A stretch of 64,000 nt of DNA from NCBI GenBank assembly GCA_034769895.1, contig CM068372.1, positions 368,733,258 to 368,797,257 on the forward strand, given 5' to 3'. The translations under genes were made by a program, and so were the position numbers. This DNA is from Magicicada septendecula. Taxonomy: Eukaryota; Arthropoda; Insecta; Hemiptera; Cicadidae. The notes under the pieces are model-generated. The model searched no databases. It worked only from the letters and a program-made list of their open reading frames with translations, and was not told the DNA's origin. Below, in pieces: positions 25,083 through 36,080 of this stretch (its first letter is position 1; each line of letters starts with the position of its first letter).

Positions 25083-25209
25083 CTTCTTCTTCTTCTTATT
25101 ATTATTATTATAATTATAATTAGTAGCAGTAATAGTAATAGTATTAGTAATAGTAGTAGTAGTAGTAGTAGTAGTAGTACTATTATTATTATTATTATTA
25201 TTATTATTA
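25083..25209. repeat. Compound trinucleotide repeat (TTC, TTA, TAG)
   Basis: TTC units, then TTA, then a mixed AGT/TAG tract, then TTA again. Confidence 0.92.
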
Positions 25210-25210
25210 G

Positions 25211-25545
25211 ATTGCCCGAGAACGTAGTTCAGCTTATGCTTCGTGGTAAGGCGGAATTGGACCGCATCAATGCATTTATTCGGTGGGTCCTACTAGAAAA
25301 CAAAAGACAGGCCCAACTTGCACCCAACGGGCAGTAGAAGATGAGGAACAAGTAGAAGGAGCCCGATAAGGGTGCAATAGGCTCCATACTGAAGTAACGC
25401 ACTAAGTAGTTCCAGGATGAATATGATTGCCTGAATTAGAGGTGGGATTTTTAGTGGGTGTGAGTCCCACACACCAGGGGAAACGCGGTTTCCTCTGACA
25501 GTGCATAAAGAACTGACTGTTCCCCTCTCTTAAAAAAACTATTTT
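25211..25545 (+). pseudogene. R1-clade LINE 3' end
   Basis: The frame NVVQLMLRGKAELDRINAFI, then RWVLLENKRQAQ, ending at TAG near 25337, matches the extreme C-terminus of R1-type proteins (compare NIVEAMLKGEDNW in the copy at 0.8-1.3 kb). The 3' UTR has GATTTTTAGTGGGTGTGAGT, sharing TTTTTAGTGGG with the first copy. Heavily 5'-truncated. Confidence 0.72.
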
Positions 25546-25604
25546 TTTTTAGTTGTTTTGATAGTTCATCTTCTTTTTTCACAGCACTAAATTAATATTG
25601 GTTA

Positions 25605-26742
25605 TTAAACTTTCACTTGTGAACTTACTTTGTTTCCTCCCGTACGCGTTTCGGCGATATGTGCGCCTTCGTCAGCGGTGTGAGACAGACTGTCAGTAAC
25701 TTGTAACGGTTTTTTAGTTGGTAGGTTGAGTGGGGGTGGTGTGTGGTGGAAGGGAATTGGCGCGGGGATCCGAATTATTGTTTGTTTTATGTATAATTGT
25801 GTCAAAGAGTGTGTGAGATTTATAGTGTAATTGGTCGTTAAGTATGTTGTTTGGCTGTGTTGTGCAGTGTTTGTATATTTCATATTGTTCTGCTGTGTTA
25901 AGTTTCGACTTTTAGGTAAGTAGTGTAATATCTTAAGATTAGTATCTATGTTGGTGTAGCTGTGGTTTTTTGTGTGTATGTGTGTGGCAAACGCGGAATG
26001 TATGTTGTTGCTGGATAGAGCTTTTAGGTGTTCAGAGTAACGTGAAGAAAAAGATCTTCCCGTCTGGCCTATATAGAAACTATTACAATCATTACAGTTT
26101 AATTTGTAAACACTTGTTTTGTTGTATTTGTCTATGTCCGTGTTTGTATCATTGATGTGTTTTTTTATGGTATTGTTTGTTCTGTATGCTATTTTGTACT
26201 TGTGTTTCCTGAATGTGTTGGAGATTTTGTGTGTGTTGGAGTTATGGTATGTGAGTGTGATGTATTTATTTTGTTGTGTGTTGTTGGTTTTTATTGTTTT
26301 GTTGTTTTTGTTTATGATGTGTTTGTGTAGTTTGTTTATTAAATTAGGGTTGTAGCCGTTTTTTATTACTATATATTTGATTGTGTTGAGTTCTTCGTTA
26401 TAATCCTGTTTACTTAATGGTATTTTTATTAGTCTATGGAGCATATGGTTGAATGCCTCATGTTTGTGTTGCGTTGGATGGTTTTATGTGTTGTGTATGA
26501 CCATGTCAGTTGTGGTTGGTTTTCTGTATATTTTATACGTGTGTGTATTGTTTGTTTTGTTAATTGTTAGGTCCAGAAAATTTATACTATTGTTTTGTTC
26601 TATTTCCAGTGTAAATTTTAGTTTGTGGTGTATTGTGTTTATGTATTTGTGGAAGTTCTCGACCTGTCTTGTATTGCCATTAAATAAAAGTAATATATCA
26701 TCCACTTACCTGTGCCAATAAATGATTTTGTTGGTGTATTTG
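25605..26742 (-). pseudogene. Penelope-like RT C-terminus and GIY-YIG endonuclease
   Basis: One minus-strand frame broken by two nonsense codons. Near 26720 it reads IIYWHR, then TAA where the Tyr of the RT catalytic box YVDD is expected, then VDDILLLFNGNTRQ. It continues INFLDLTINKT and YRKPTTTDMVIHNT, TAA (about 26481-26483), NHPTQHKHEAFNHMLHRLIK. After that 279 codons are open: the CNDC zinc pair with FYIGQTGRSFSSRYSEHLKA is the GIY-YIG endonuclease that nicks the target. The frame runs on through the terminal module (ADEGAHIAETRTGG). The N-terminal RT is missing. Confidence 0.9.
25649..25675 (-). ncRNA. Hammerhead-like core 3, 3' end of Penelope-like element
   Basis: Minus strand: CTGACGA (25675-25669), extra A, GGCG paired with CGCC, GAAA (25652-25649), followed by CGCGTAC. 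Same strand as the endonuclease and downstream of its conserved part, where hammerheads are known in this class. Confidence 0.55.
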
Positions 26743-26894
26743 TTGTTGTTTATTATATGTTTTTGTTCCATGTTGTGTAGCCAGTATTCCTGATATTCCG
26801 ATCCCCGCGCCAATTCCCTTCCACCACACACCACCCCCACTCAACCTACCAACTAAAAAACCGTTACAAGTTACTGACAGTCTGTCTCACTCCG

Positions 26895-26921
26895 CTGACG
26901 AAGGCGCACATCACGCCGAAA
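26895..26921 (+). ncRNA. Hammerhead-like core 4, inverted end of Penelope-like element
   Basis: Plus strand: CTGACGA (26895-26901), extra A, GGCG...CGCC stem II, GAAA (26918-26921). Mirror of core 3 with small loop changes (CACATCA versus CACATAT), so the pairing survived while the loop drifted. Confidence 0.55.
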
Positions 26922-26992
26922 CGCGTGCGGGAGGACACAAAGTAAGTTCACAGGTGAAAGTTTAATAACCAATATTTTTTTTTCTATTTGTT

Positions 26993-27045
26993 TCGGCCAT
27001 CTGAGGACCACATGCCAATTTCAATTCTTTATTCCTTATAAAACT
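26993..27045 (-). mobile_element. Very short LINE 3' end fragment
   Basis: CGGCCATCTGAGGACCACAT and GCCAATTTCAATTCTTTATT match the 3' end of the LINE at 22.93-22.98 kb with one substitution. It is a severely 5'-truncated insertion next to the Penelope-like element. Confidence 0.7.
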
Positions 27046-27069
27046 ATTATTATTATATTGTTTCTGCTA

Positions 27070-27275
27070 CTATTAATGAATGAGTAAGCGATCTCTTAGT
27101 TTTAACTCGACCATCTATCATTTGTCTGTCTGTTTATCTGGTCAAGACATATCTCACTATAACTTTGGAATATATCAACCGATTTTCATAAAACTAGCCT
27201 ACACTATACATATTCATACTTTTAGTGAAATTGAAAACCGCCCAAAATTAAGGGGACGGGAGGCGAAAACGTAAG
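27070..27275 (-). repeat. Dispersed repeat family A, copy 5 (reverse, partial)
   Basis: TGAATGAGTAAGCGATCTCT, GTTTTAACTCGACCATCTAT and TTTGTCTGTCTGTTTATCTG, then ATCAACCGATTTTCATAAAA. Only about 200 bp of the family is kept. Confidence 0.72.
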
Positions 27276-28179
27276 GGGTAGATTTACGACGATGGTTTAA
27301 GACAGGGAGGCATGGTGAACCGTGTTAGGATTGTGACGTCACGGAACTCGACACGGACGACCGACAATGAAGAGAGACACCAAGTTCCTCAACGTTACGA
27401 TATAACAATTGTAATAATAACAACAACAAAACACTTTAACACCGTCAGTCGCGTACACCAAGTCAGACAATTTTAAAAGACCTTCAGATTTCATCAGTGG
27501 GTGAAGAATCACGTAAAAAGCACCACAGTAGCGTCGTGTTTAATTCTGCTGGAGACTAGGCGCACATAGCTTTTGATAGTACTGGCGTAGTGAACCGTTT
27601 GAAAATAAGCCACCAAACACACCTATCTACTAAAATTAACGTTTAAGTTCCATTCTTTTTTTTTGTTATAAGTAATTTATATTATATAAGAGAAGAATGT
27701 TCAATGGAAAATCTTCCACATGTTATCACTTGTTTACTTGTGTGTTTTCATTTATTTCACTTAACAATTTTTGCAGATAGCTCATTTAAATAAATATGTA
27801 AACAAGCACCTACATAATAGTGTAATCATTTATATAATATTAAAAATGAAATATAAGTTTTTCTTGGAAAATACACGTATATCTGCGCCCTCTATATGAC
27901 ATTATAAAAATAACGTAATCAAGAACATCGAGAAAGCCGCTCTGATTCTTCGTAGAAAATGAAGAACTAAAACCGTTGATCAGTTCAAGTAATTAGAAGG
28001 CCCACCGCTCCAGGGCGAGCATTCAGTTCACGAATTGTCATGACCGAGGCCGCATTCAGATCAACCACAGTTGACAAGCAATTTGAGTTTGGATTTCCAG
28101 AAGAAACTGATAAAGTGTAACATCTGTAGCGTCGCTCTAAGTGGGTTGCATAGACACTATGAATAATGGAAAAAATATA
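27276..28179. other. Non-coding stretch
   Basis: No gene or repeat family recognised. Confidence 0.5.
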
Positions 28180-28567
28180 CAGTGGCACCTCGATACCACG
28201 AACCTCAATAACACGAATTCCTTGATAACACGAATTTGTTTCAATTCCCTTGAATGTGCCATAACACTTAATGTTAAAAATACCTCTATAACCCAAACTC
28301 CTTAGTTAAAACCTTGATAAGCTGAATTTTCGTTGATTTGAGATCAAAATACTGTACTAATTAATCTTTATAACACGAATTTCTACTCAACAGAACCTCT
28401 ATAGCACGAATTTGACCTCTATAAGGCGAATTATCCACGGCAGCGAGCTCAGTAAGCCGAATATTATGAAGCAGGACCTTGATAACACGAACCTCGCGTT
28501 GATAAATTCCCCGATAACACGAATTTTGTATAATCCCCTTGAGATTCGTGTTCTCTAGAATCCACTG
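28180..28567. mobile_element. Pogo/Tigger-like MITE
   Basis: Starts CAGTGGCACCTCGATACCAC and ends GAATCCACTG, with the interior made of repeated variants of CTCGATAACACGAATT (at least eight). The CAGTGG-ACCTCGATAAC-CGAA start is typical of pogo-type Tc1/mariner elements. The left flank has the expected TA; the right one is eroded. No transposase. Confidence 0.75.
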
Positions 28568-28972
28568 AATATATATCAATTTGAAATGCATTCCTAGAGA
28601 AGAATGAGAAAAAGTAAAATGGTCACACAAGGGACAAATAAAAATATCCTAAGAAAAGTGATCTCAATCCTGAATACAGTTACTCGTGGCAGGACACTGA
28701 ATAAATTATGTATTGAAAGCCTGCTGATTTAGATTTTAAAAATTAAACTGTGTCGGCTGCTTATATGTCTGAGGTAGGTTATACATCGGGACGCAACCTG
28801 TTCCAGTGTCATCGCGGTAAAGTTATCACGTGGTAAAAAGTTGATAAAACATTGCATGAGGTAACATGTAACAAATTTGTGAGTAAAGAAAACAACAAAT
28901 AGTTTTCCAGACCATCAAATAAAATGTTGTTTTACATGGCTCTAAAGTATGACCAATGACGAAGAACGTCGT
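28568..28972. other. Non-coding stretch
   Basis: Nothing supportable recognised. Confidence 0.5.
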
Positions 28973-28977
28973 CGTCG

Positions 28978-29010
<33 letters not shown>

Positions 29011-29600
29011 CCATCTTCACAACACGACATAGGCAAGGGGCTGGCTGTTTCGCCTTCAAAGATCCTCCAGCCATCCCTTCCTGGATCTACCCACACACCT
29101 GTGTCCTATATTTCCAGACTTGTTTGTCCGTCTTCAATCTGACATTCTTTCTAAGTGTTCTTTCCACCGTTGTTTATAATTTTTCAGGCTTTCATTTAAT
29201 TTGTAAACTTGTATAAGCCTTCTCTTATGGCCTCATTCTTTATACGGTAAAGTTTAGAACAACATATAACTCCTCTTAAGAACGCCGATTCGGTGGTCTG
29301 TGTTTTACGTACTTGTTTCTTGGTTGTCGTCCATAATTCACACCACAGGATAGTACAGTGACTGCCATAACTTTGTAAACTTTAATTTTGTATCTCGACG
29401 TACCTTGTTTCTAAAGATACGATTGATTGTCCCACAGGTCGTCTGCAACTTGTCTAACTTAACGTCAATATCAGAATTCTTATCTCACCCAATATCATTT
29501 CCCAAATAGACATGGCTCCCTGTTCTATACTTGGATCATTAATTATTATTTTCGTTCTTATTTGTTCTTTGCCTCGAAATGCCATTACGTTTGATTTTTA
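28973..29600 (-). pseudogene. RTE-like LINE RT fragment with (GAT)n tail
   Basis: The minus strand reads VMAFRGKEQIRTKIIINDPS, then with frameshifts LQSYGSHCTILWCELWTTTK, KTQTTESAFLRGVICCSKLY and WVDPGRDGWRIFEGE. This follows the order of RTE-like RT C-terminal regions. The 3' end at about 28973-29013 is (GAT)n on the minus strand, the element tail. Many stops. Confidence 0.65.
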
Positions 29601-29789
29601 ATTGAAAATTTTCATATTGTTTTATTTGCAAATCTAATGAAACTTAAAAACAGATTTTTGTAAAGCAGATTCTTGATTTCGAATTACAATCAATTCGTCA
29701 GCAAACAACACCACATTCAAATAGGCCTATCTGTCTAGTGATATCTCAATACCAGGGTTCACTAGATGTTTTCATTACGAAGGACATAA

Positions 29790-30117
29790 AGAGGTAAAAT
29801 GAGACAACTAAGACGAGAAAGAAACGTCCAATTTTCAGGAATGTGGAGACCGATGGGAATATCATGTTCCGTTATAAGATCGTAGAAAACACGGCGGTAC
29901 GGCCATATTAACAGAATGAATGAAACCAGACGAGCCAAAAGAATATTACAGTGCCGACACCCAGAGAGAAAAAAGATAAAAGAGGGAGGTTGGCATAACA
30001 AACCTACGTCAACAGCTCTGTGGAGGAAAGGGAGTTGGCAAACAGAATAATAGAGCCCGTGGAAAGAAATGACGGCAAACTCATAAGTGGTATAAGCCAA
30101 AGAAGTAGGAGGAAAAC
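29790..30117 (+). pseudogene. LINE RT C-terminal fragment leading into a GAA tail
   Basis: The plus strand encodes RMNETRRAKRILQCRHPERK, then KKIKEGG and, past stops, WYKPKK. This is the degraded form of the GHV-RM...R-PKR...W-P...R end of LINE RTs. It is followed directly by (GAA)n. Confidence 0.55.
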
Positions 30118-30229
30118 AAGAAGAAGAAGAAGAAGAAGAAGAAGAAGAAGAAGAAGAAGAAGAAGAAGAAGAAGAAGAAGAAGAAGAAGAAGAAGAAGAA
30201 GAAGAAGAAGAAGAAGAAGAAGAAGAAGA
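30118..30229 (+). repeat. (GAA)n tract, probable LINE tail
   Basis: About 37 uninterrupted AAG/GAA units following the decayed LINE coding end. Confidence 0.97.
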
Positions 30230-30549
30230 CTGAATGAGGTGAAAACAAATTACATGCTGTTTGATCCTTTTATAAACTACTGAGATTCTTTTAGTTTCTT
30301 TCAGTTATGGAAGATACGTTCTGCTATTCATGCAGCAATGCGTCGACTTTGCCTGATGCATAATGATTATTATTAATTTTGTTATTGTCGCCATGTTTCA
30401 TAAAGATTAACAAATATTATAAGATTTCAGTCATCAGGTAAGTTGATGATAAATTCTACACTTGTGGTGGTGGCAAAGAGAGACTACCAACTTGTAAAAA
30501 AAGGTTTAAGAATCAGTAAACAAAACGTTCTTCTGTAAACGTAACACGA
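30230..30549. other. Non-coding stretch
   Basis: Nothing supportable recognised. Confidence 0.5.
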
Positions 30550-30557
30550 ACTATGCC

Positions 30558-31661
30558 CAGGGCCGGATTAAGTTATCTTGGCGCCGTAGGGTAATTATAT
30601 TTTAGCGCCCTCTCACCTCCCATAGGCTACTCTTACTTTTATTTCCAAAAGCTGAATGAAGCTTTAAACACCCTAAAATATATTTCTTATTTAGGAATAT
30701 TTCAAATATCTTACTGTTTTTGGAAACAGTCTCAAGAATTGAAAACTGAGGCTATTTGTTCAGAGATTGTTTTAGAGTTACACCTTCAACCATTTGTAGT
30801 TTGGATGGCTTTCATAAGGAAAAAATTAACTAAGTAGTTACAGACTTATAACAGTTTCATTAAGGGTACATTTAACATCATTTACACAAAGAAGACAATC
30901 AGTTAAATATCTTGTGGATTTGTTAAGACTCATGTAAAGTTCAAACTAAATTCTTTTTTCTCGCTTTAGATTGAGCAAATGTTTTAATCACCTCAATGAA
31001 TTCAAGTCCTTGGAGAAAGTCACTTTCAATGAACAAGAGGGCTACACTAGTCAGTTTAACCTGGCGCAAATTTGAGCGTAAATAATTCTTCACCCACTTC
31101 AAAGCTTAAAAAGATCTTTCGCCACTGCAGTTAGTGACGGTCATGGTAAGGAAAATGCGCAAAGCTATCTCAACATTAGGAAGCATTAATTCTAAGTTAA
31201 GCGGTTACAAAAAATTCAACAGTGGTTTTGCTCTAGATCGCTTTTTCTTCTTTTCTTCTCCTTCTTGTTCTGGATTGACAGGTCCATAGTCTTTTAAAAA
31301 CTGAGCTAAATGCACACACTCATCAGGAATTGTCTGGCCAAGTCAACAGCATAAATTTCTAGAAGGTGATTAGCTTTTTGTCTTATTATGTCATTAATTA
31401 ATTCAGAAAGTTCAGGTAATTTCCATAAGAACCCAAACTTGTCATGTATTATCACTGTAAATTGATTTTCTTTTGTTCAAATTAAGCAGAAGCGAATCTA
31501 AGGCAACGCCTGTGATAAAAATGAACTCAAATTTTTATCCTTGTAATTTATTACCAATTTTACATTTAGCTATAAAATTGTACTATTTTTTAGCTAAAAT
31601 TTTGCGCCCCCCAAAGTGCCGCTCCCTAGGCTACAGCCTAGTCAGCCTAATGGTTAATCAG
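30558..31661 (-). mobile_element. hAT transposon remnant with 8-bp target duplication
   Basis: ACTATGCC occurs at 30550-30557 and again at 31662-31669, an 8-bp duplication as expected for hAT. The left end is CAGGGCCGGATTAAG; the right end GGTTAATCAG is shortened but matches its inner part. TTTTAGCGCCCTC and CCTAGGCTACAGCCTA are shared with the short copy at 14.3-15.0 kb. It carries a decayed transposase on the minus strand. Confidence 0.82.
30955..31215 (-). pseudogene. hAT transposase, dimerisation domain fragment
   Basis: The minus strand reads NLELMLPNVEIALRIFLTMT, VTNCSGERSF, a TAA stop, ALKWVKNYLRSNLRQVKLTS and VALLFIESDFLQGLEFIEVI. This is the C-terminal hAT dimerisation region (C/S-G-ERSFS-LK-IKN-LRS). 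Further upstream, frameshifts and stops dominate, and the DDE core and zinc finger are not recognisable. Confidence 0.85.
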
Positions 31662-31669
31662 ACTATGCC

Positions 31670-32572
31670 GTTATATAGAGAAAACAGTGAATTTATGTCA
31701 GCAACAAGAGTCAAGAGATAGGCGGAAGGTCTGTGTCCAGAGCTTTACGCTAGTCCTGAAACGTGAAGTGGAAAACGATCACGCGCCAATGTACGGTGAA
31801 GGAGTAAACAGTTATGTATAGGAGAAGCGCAATTGTGGCGGGACTGCCAACTAGATATCTTACAACGCCTTGAATACATTTCTTATCGATCTATAATCCA
31901 AATGTTTGCTGATATAAATAGCAATGACGACGACCGCTGAAAACGATACACTACTTATGTCGAGTCCCTTGTTTATGGTCGCAGATCCGTTTCTTGTCCA
32001 TAGACACCTTCTAAGTGCTTGGAACTCTATCACATACTCAGTCTGTGCATATGCGGTACAATAAAAACAAAACACCCACACAATTCTATCAAAAACAATT
32101 CTATGTGTACTTGAAAAGTAAACATATGATCGTGCAACGTTATTCATTTTTGTCATCGAACCTATAACAGAACTTTTAGGCCGTGTCATAGCACGAACAT
32201 CAAGAACATCTGACAGATATACAGGAGGCCGTGGTATTAAAATCTACGAGTTTCAAATAGAGAGAACCTCAGCTGACATTACACATTTATAAGAAAATCG
32301 TTTCAGTATTTGACAACTTGCGGCTGTTGAAACATGACCACTCCACACACATTAAAAAGCGTATTAAAACAACATTTAGATTATCTGTTAATTTATTACA
32401 AACATTATTTAAATGAATGTTTAATCATAATATATAACAAATTACATAATTGTATTTAAACTCCATATCTCAATTAGGCCAATTGCCTTTCGATAGACGA
32501 AAATGCTGCACAAAATCATGACATTTCCATTGCATGTAAATTACGATCATCTGTAACATCTGGTTCAGAAAG
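31670..32572. other. Non-coding stretch
   Basis: A 109-codon open frame on the minus strand (31860-32189) has no recognisable domain and is probably chance. Confidence 0.5.
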
Positions 32573-32846
<274 letters not shown>

Positions 32847-33049
32847 TGTTGTTGTCGGTTTTATTTTGAAAACGATGACAAGAATTTCAACCACATTGCC
32901 TATGGGTCAATTATGACGTTTATATATGTTGTCTATTGTCTTTACACCACATTACAACTGAGTAGTGGTAATGTTGTTAGTAAAGAACAAATAATAGTGA
33001 AGAAGTGTTGATAGGAAACTGTAAACTTGAGAGGGTAGTAATCAGTCGT

Positions 33050-33625
33050 ACGAAACAGTAGCAGCTGATAAGATTAAGAGAAGAGCGGAGATAAATTAGA
33101 TAACACAGGAAGGCCAAGAAGCATTTTTTTCAATCAAAATGTTCAGGAAGGACTAAAGAATTAGTAAAAACGCCAAAATTAAAATATACAAAGCAGCAGT
33201 AAGACCCGTGGTTACGCACTAGGCAGACACAATGAGAGACGAAGAAAGACTGCGGACACAATATTCGAGAGAAAGATTGTAGAAGGACGCAAGGGGCAAA
33301 GGCAATGGGAGGAGATACATATCGAAGGATGTAACATTGTGAAATTTAAGAAATACTTAAAGGAGAAAATATAGGTGAGCTAAGAGAGATTCAAAGTACA
33401 CTCTGATATGGTAAGGTGTGCAGAATATAAGAAGGTTTAGCTTTACAGGAAGAAAACCAACTGAAAATTAAATGGAATGAAAGGAGTGGGAAGGCAAAAC
33501 TCGATGGGAGGACCAGGTATTGAAGGATGTAAAAAGTATGGGAGCTATAAGACAGCGGGAACACGGACAGATGGAGAAGGGTATTTGAAAAGTTTACAGA
33601 CTTATAGTACACTGAACAGAAGAAT
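33050..33625 (+). pseudogene. LINE RT C-terminal fragment (decayed)
   Basis: Plus-strand reading IYKAAVRPVVTH followed by DTMRDEERLR is the conserved YKAAVRPV-TYG-ETW...DEERLR block of RTE-like RTs. GRKGQRQWEE-like text follows in another frame. Many stops and frameshifts. Confidence 0.55.
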
Positions 33626-33689
33626 GTGTGTCGGATGACACACCGCAACAAATGGATATAAGGAACTCAAAAAAATAGAGTGATCACTA

Positions 33690-34290
33690 TTGTTTCAATA
33701 CCAACACCATGGCCGTTAAATGTAAAGTACCAGCGAGGACTAAGATAGTTACAAACGACGCCACTTTACAACAAGTCAGCCGTTTCAAATATCTCGGCTG
33801 TGCTGTAAGTTATGAATCTGAATATGATATAAGAGAGAAGATAAATAAATTTAGGAATATTTATGGTACGATTCATATAAATCTTAGAAATAAAACAAGA
33901 CACAGCACAAGGATTAAATTTATAAGACAATTGCATTACCCATGTTGATTTATGCAAGTGAGGCGTGGGTCATGACAAAAAGGAAAGCGGCAAGATTCAG
34001 AGTACTGAAATGCAGTTTCTTCGAAATACTTTAAATTATGCATTTCAAGATAGAATAAGGAATGAAGATATCAGAGCAGAACTCGAAGTAAAGGACATAA
34101 ATGAAATTATTTCAATTTACAGAACATAATGGTGGGATCATTTGCAAAGGATGACAGAGGATCGAATGCCGAAAGCGGTACTAAACTATAAAGCCATTGG
34201 TAGAAGAGACGTGGGTCGTCCGAGGATGAGATGGGTGCCGGAACAGGTTTATATAACCTCACCTTTGAAGAGGAGAAGATGAAGAAGAGG
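33690..34290 (+). pseudogene. RTE-like LINE RT C-terminal fragment
   Basis: Begins VKCKVPARTKIVTNDATLQQ, VSRFKYLGCAVSYESEYDIR, EKINKFRNIYGTIHINLRNK, the post-palm block with the F-YLG motif. A frameshift near 33945 is followed by pieces of the C-terminus (FAKDDRGSNAESG-like, RPRMRW-like). Ends at a purine-rich GAAGAGGAGAAGATGAAG tail. Confidence 0.75.
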
Positions 34291-35160
34291 ACTATTGTTT
34301 CATACTATAACAAGGTCTTATTATCATACTATCAATGGTAATGTCATTCGGGTAATGTTTCCAAAACCAGCCTTCACGATTCTTCACCAATAAAATACAG
34401 GGGACTGAAGACGGAAGTATGGTAGGCCTATGTAAGAAAATGATGTAATTGTTTTCAGTAAGACACGGTACGGCTAAGCGATCATTCATTCCGCTCGTAA
34501 GCCTTTGTGCTTTTCACTATTACAAGTATAAAGAATACCATTTTAAGTTTTGACAGTCTTATTTTTCTTTTAGCATTAACCGTTTTGCCACTGAGGTTGT
34601 CGTCTTGTAGAATGAGCGAAACGTTGGGAACTAAAAGAAAAACAAAACTTGTTGGTGAGACATGTATCAGCATGTTTTCAGCATTTTCTTGTGACGCACA
34701 ATGTAAAATAGAGTAAATTATAACAGGGGGAGAAATAACAAAGAATAATTGAAAAAAGATCAAAACAAAGATATTAACAATACTACCAGTCATTTATTAA
34801 ATTAACTACTGCAATTAAAAGCATGTTTGGGTTGTCAATTAAAATTTCCTTTTTAATTTTCAGTCAGCAATAGTTATGATCAAAGGCGTCAAACTTTCCA
34901 GGCATTTAAAAGTCTTAATATAATATTAAGTGTAATACTACAAATGATGAAACAGTAGGTCAGAATAATAAACTGAGAGATTTATTACCAGGAAAAAATT
35001 CAATCTGAAAAAGTTAATAGTTTTCTTTTATATACGAATAAATGATAAAACAATCTGTTAAGTCAAAGTAAAATCGTGAAAAGATTTAAAGTGAAAAAAT
35101 GCAAGTGGACAGACTTGTAAAATAACCTCACTAGTAGCTAGGGTTTGGGACAGTTAATTT
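34291..35160. other. Non-coding stretch
   Basis: No gene recognised. AGCGAAACGTTGGG near 34615 resembles a terminal-module remnant but lacks a CTGANGA box. Confidence 0.5.
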
Positions 35161-35170
35161 GGGAATTACC

Positions 35171-35202
35171 TATAAATAGCCGGCATTCGCAGACCTCATT
35201 GC
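35171..35202 (+). promoter_or_regulatory. Candidate TATA box and initiator
   Basis: TATAAATA at 35171-35178 lies about 26 bases before TCATTG (35197-35202), which resembles the arthropod initiator TCA(G/T)T(C/T). It sits just upstream of the window's only CpG-rich segment. No downstream gene is recognised, so this is only a candidate. Confidence 0.3.
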
Positions 35203-35329
35203 CTGTACAATTTGCATTGCGAACCATTAATCCTTATCGTTTGGAATTTCAAACGCTTGCAGTGTTTATCGTTTATTAAAAGAATTGTTTACAAATATAA
35301 ATGTATGTTGTGTAATTGATAAGGAAAGA

Positions 35330-36080
35330 AGGAGTGAATGATGCGAGCGTCGCGACGTCGACGCCAACACTCACCTTACAAAACGGTGCGGATGCCGTCT
35401 GTCCAGATACAATCGTGTCAGTGTAGCGTTATCACTGGTATCGCAAGCAAACACGTGTCACTGCAGTGTCTACGCATGACGTCGGCTCCCCACATGCACA
35501 CACGTACTCACACACGCGTCGCGGCGCGCACGCACCAACCGACCTCAAGGAAAAACTAGGAAAACTCAAGATGATTTTTTTTTTGCCCGTGTATATATCT
35601 CGCACCACCACACACACTTGGCCCGAGAGAGGAGAGGAGTTCACCCACTGTACGCGAGTTGAGGTTAGTTCGCGCGGCGGCCGCCAGATGACACTACGCG
35701 CCAGACTTGGGGTACTCTCCGTGTGTTGAAAAAATTGATCGATAAAAAAATTCCTGCGCTGTTTTTTATAACGTACAGCTTTCGTTTTGCGCCCCTACCC
35801 CTCGCTCGTCGTATCCCCCCACCCACTCGGCCGGCTGTTTGTTGACACTTCCCCTTTGTTTCCCCCGCTCTCCCGCACCCGCCGACGCCGCCACCGCCGC
35901 TACGGCGTTCCTGCATCCCTTCAAAGCCTCCTCTCCCGTGGGACTCTTGTGCATGCATCATTCAACTCTTATTCTCCTCTCCATTTCCCATTCATAACTA
36001 CGATACGACAACCGACTCTCTTCACGTCGTAGCTTTCTCTGCTACTCTAGGAGTATACACACGCGCGCGCGCGCGCGTAC
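35330..36080. other. CpG-rich, GC-rich segment
   Basis: In contrast to the AT-rich surroundings this segment is dense in CG dinucleotides (GCGTCGCGACGTCGACGCC at 35344, GCGCGGCGGCCGCCAG near 35672, CCGCCGACGCCGCCACCGCC near 35878) and ends with a (CG)n tract at 36060-36077. Open frames here are compositional. It may be an unmethylated regulatory island or untranslated first exon of a host gene lying outside the window. Confidence 0.45.

Larger units (their letters stand above)
25594..26977 (-). mobile_element. Penelope-like element, 5'-truncated, with 177-bp inverted ends
   Basis: Arms 25594-25770 and 26801-26977 are inverted copies with few differences (TTGGTTATTAAACTTTCACT outermost, GATCCCCGCGCCAATTCCCT innermost on the right arm). 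Between them lies a minus-strand RT remnant and GIY-YIG endonuclease. Each arm carries a hammerhead-like core. Inverted partial terminal copies are usual in Penelope-like elements. Confidence 0.85.

Noticed and set aside
25970..26721. Plus-strand hydrophobic, Cys-rich frames
   Set aside because: Antisense shadows of the Penelope-like endonuclease and RT.
28160..28570. CRISPR-like array
   Set aside because: Repeats are degenerate, unevenly spaced and fit a pogo MITE in a eukaryotic genome.
31860..32189. 109-codon open frame on the minus strand
   Set aside because: No domain, no codon pattern and no neighbours to support it; length is compatible with chance.
34590..34630. CTGAGG ... GCGAAACG as another hammerhead core
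   Set aside because: The first box is not CTGANGA and no stem II pairs.
35338..35729. Arg/His/Thr-rich frames in the CpG-rich segment
   Set aside because: Base composition explains them; overlapping frames on both strands are equally open.
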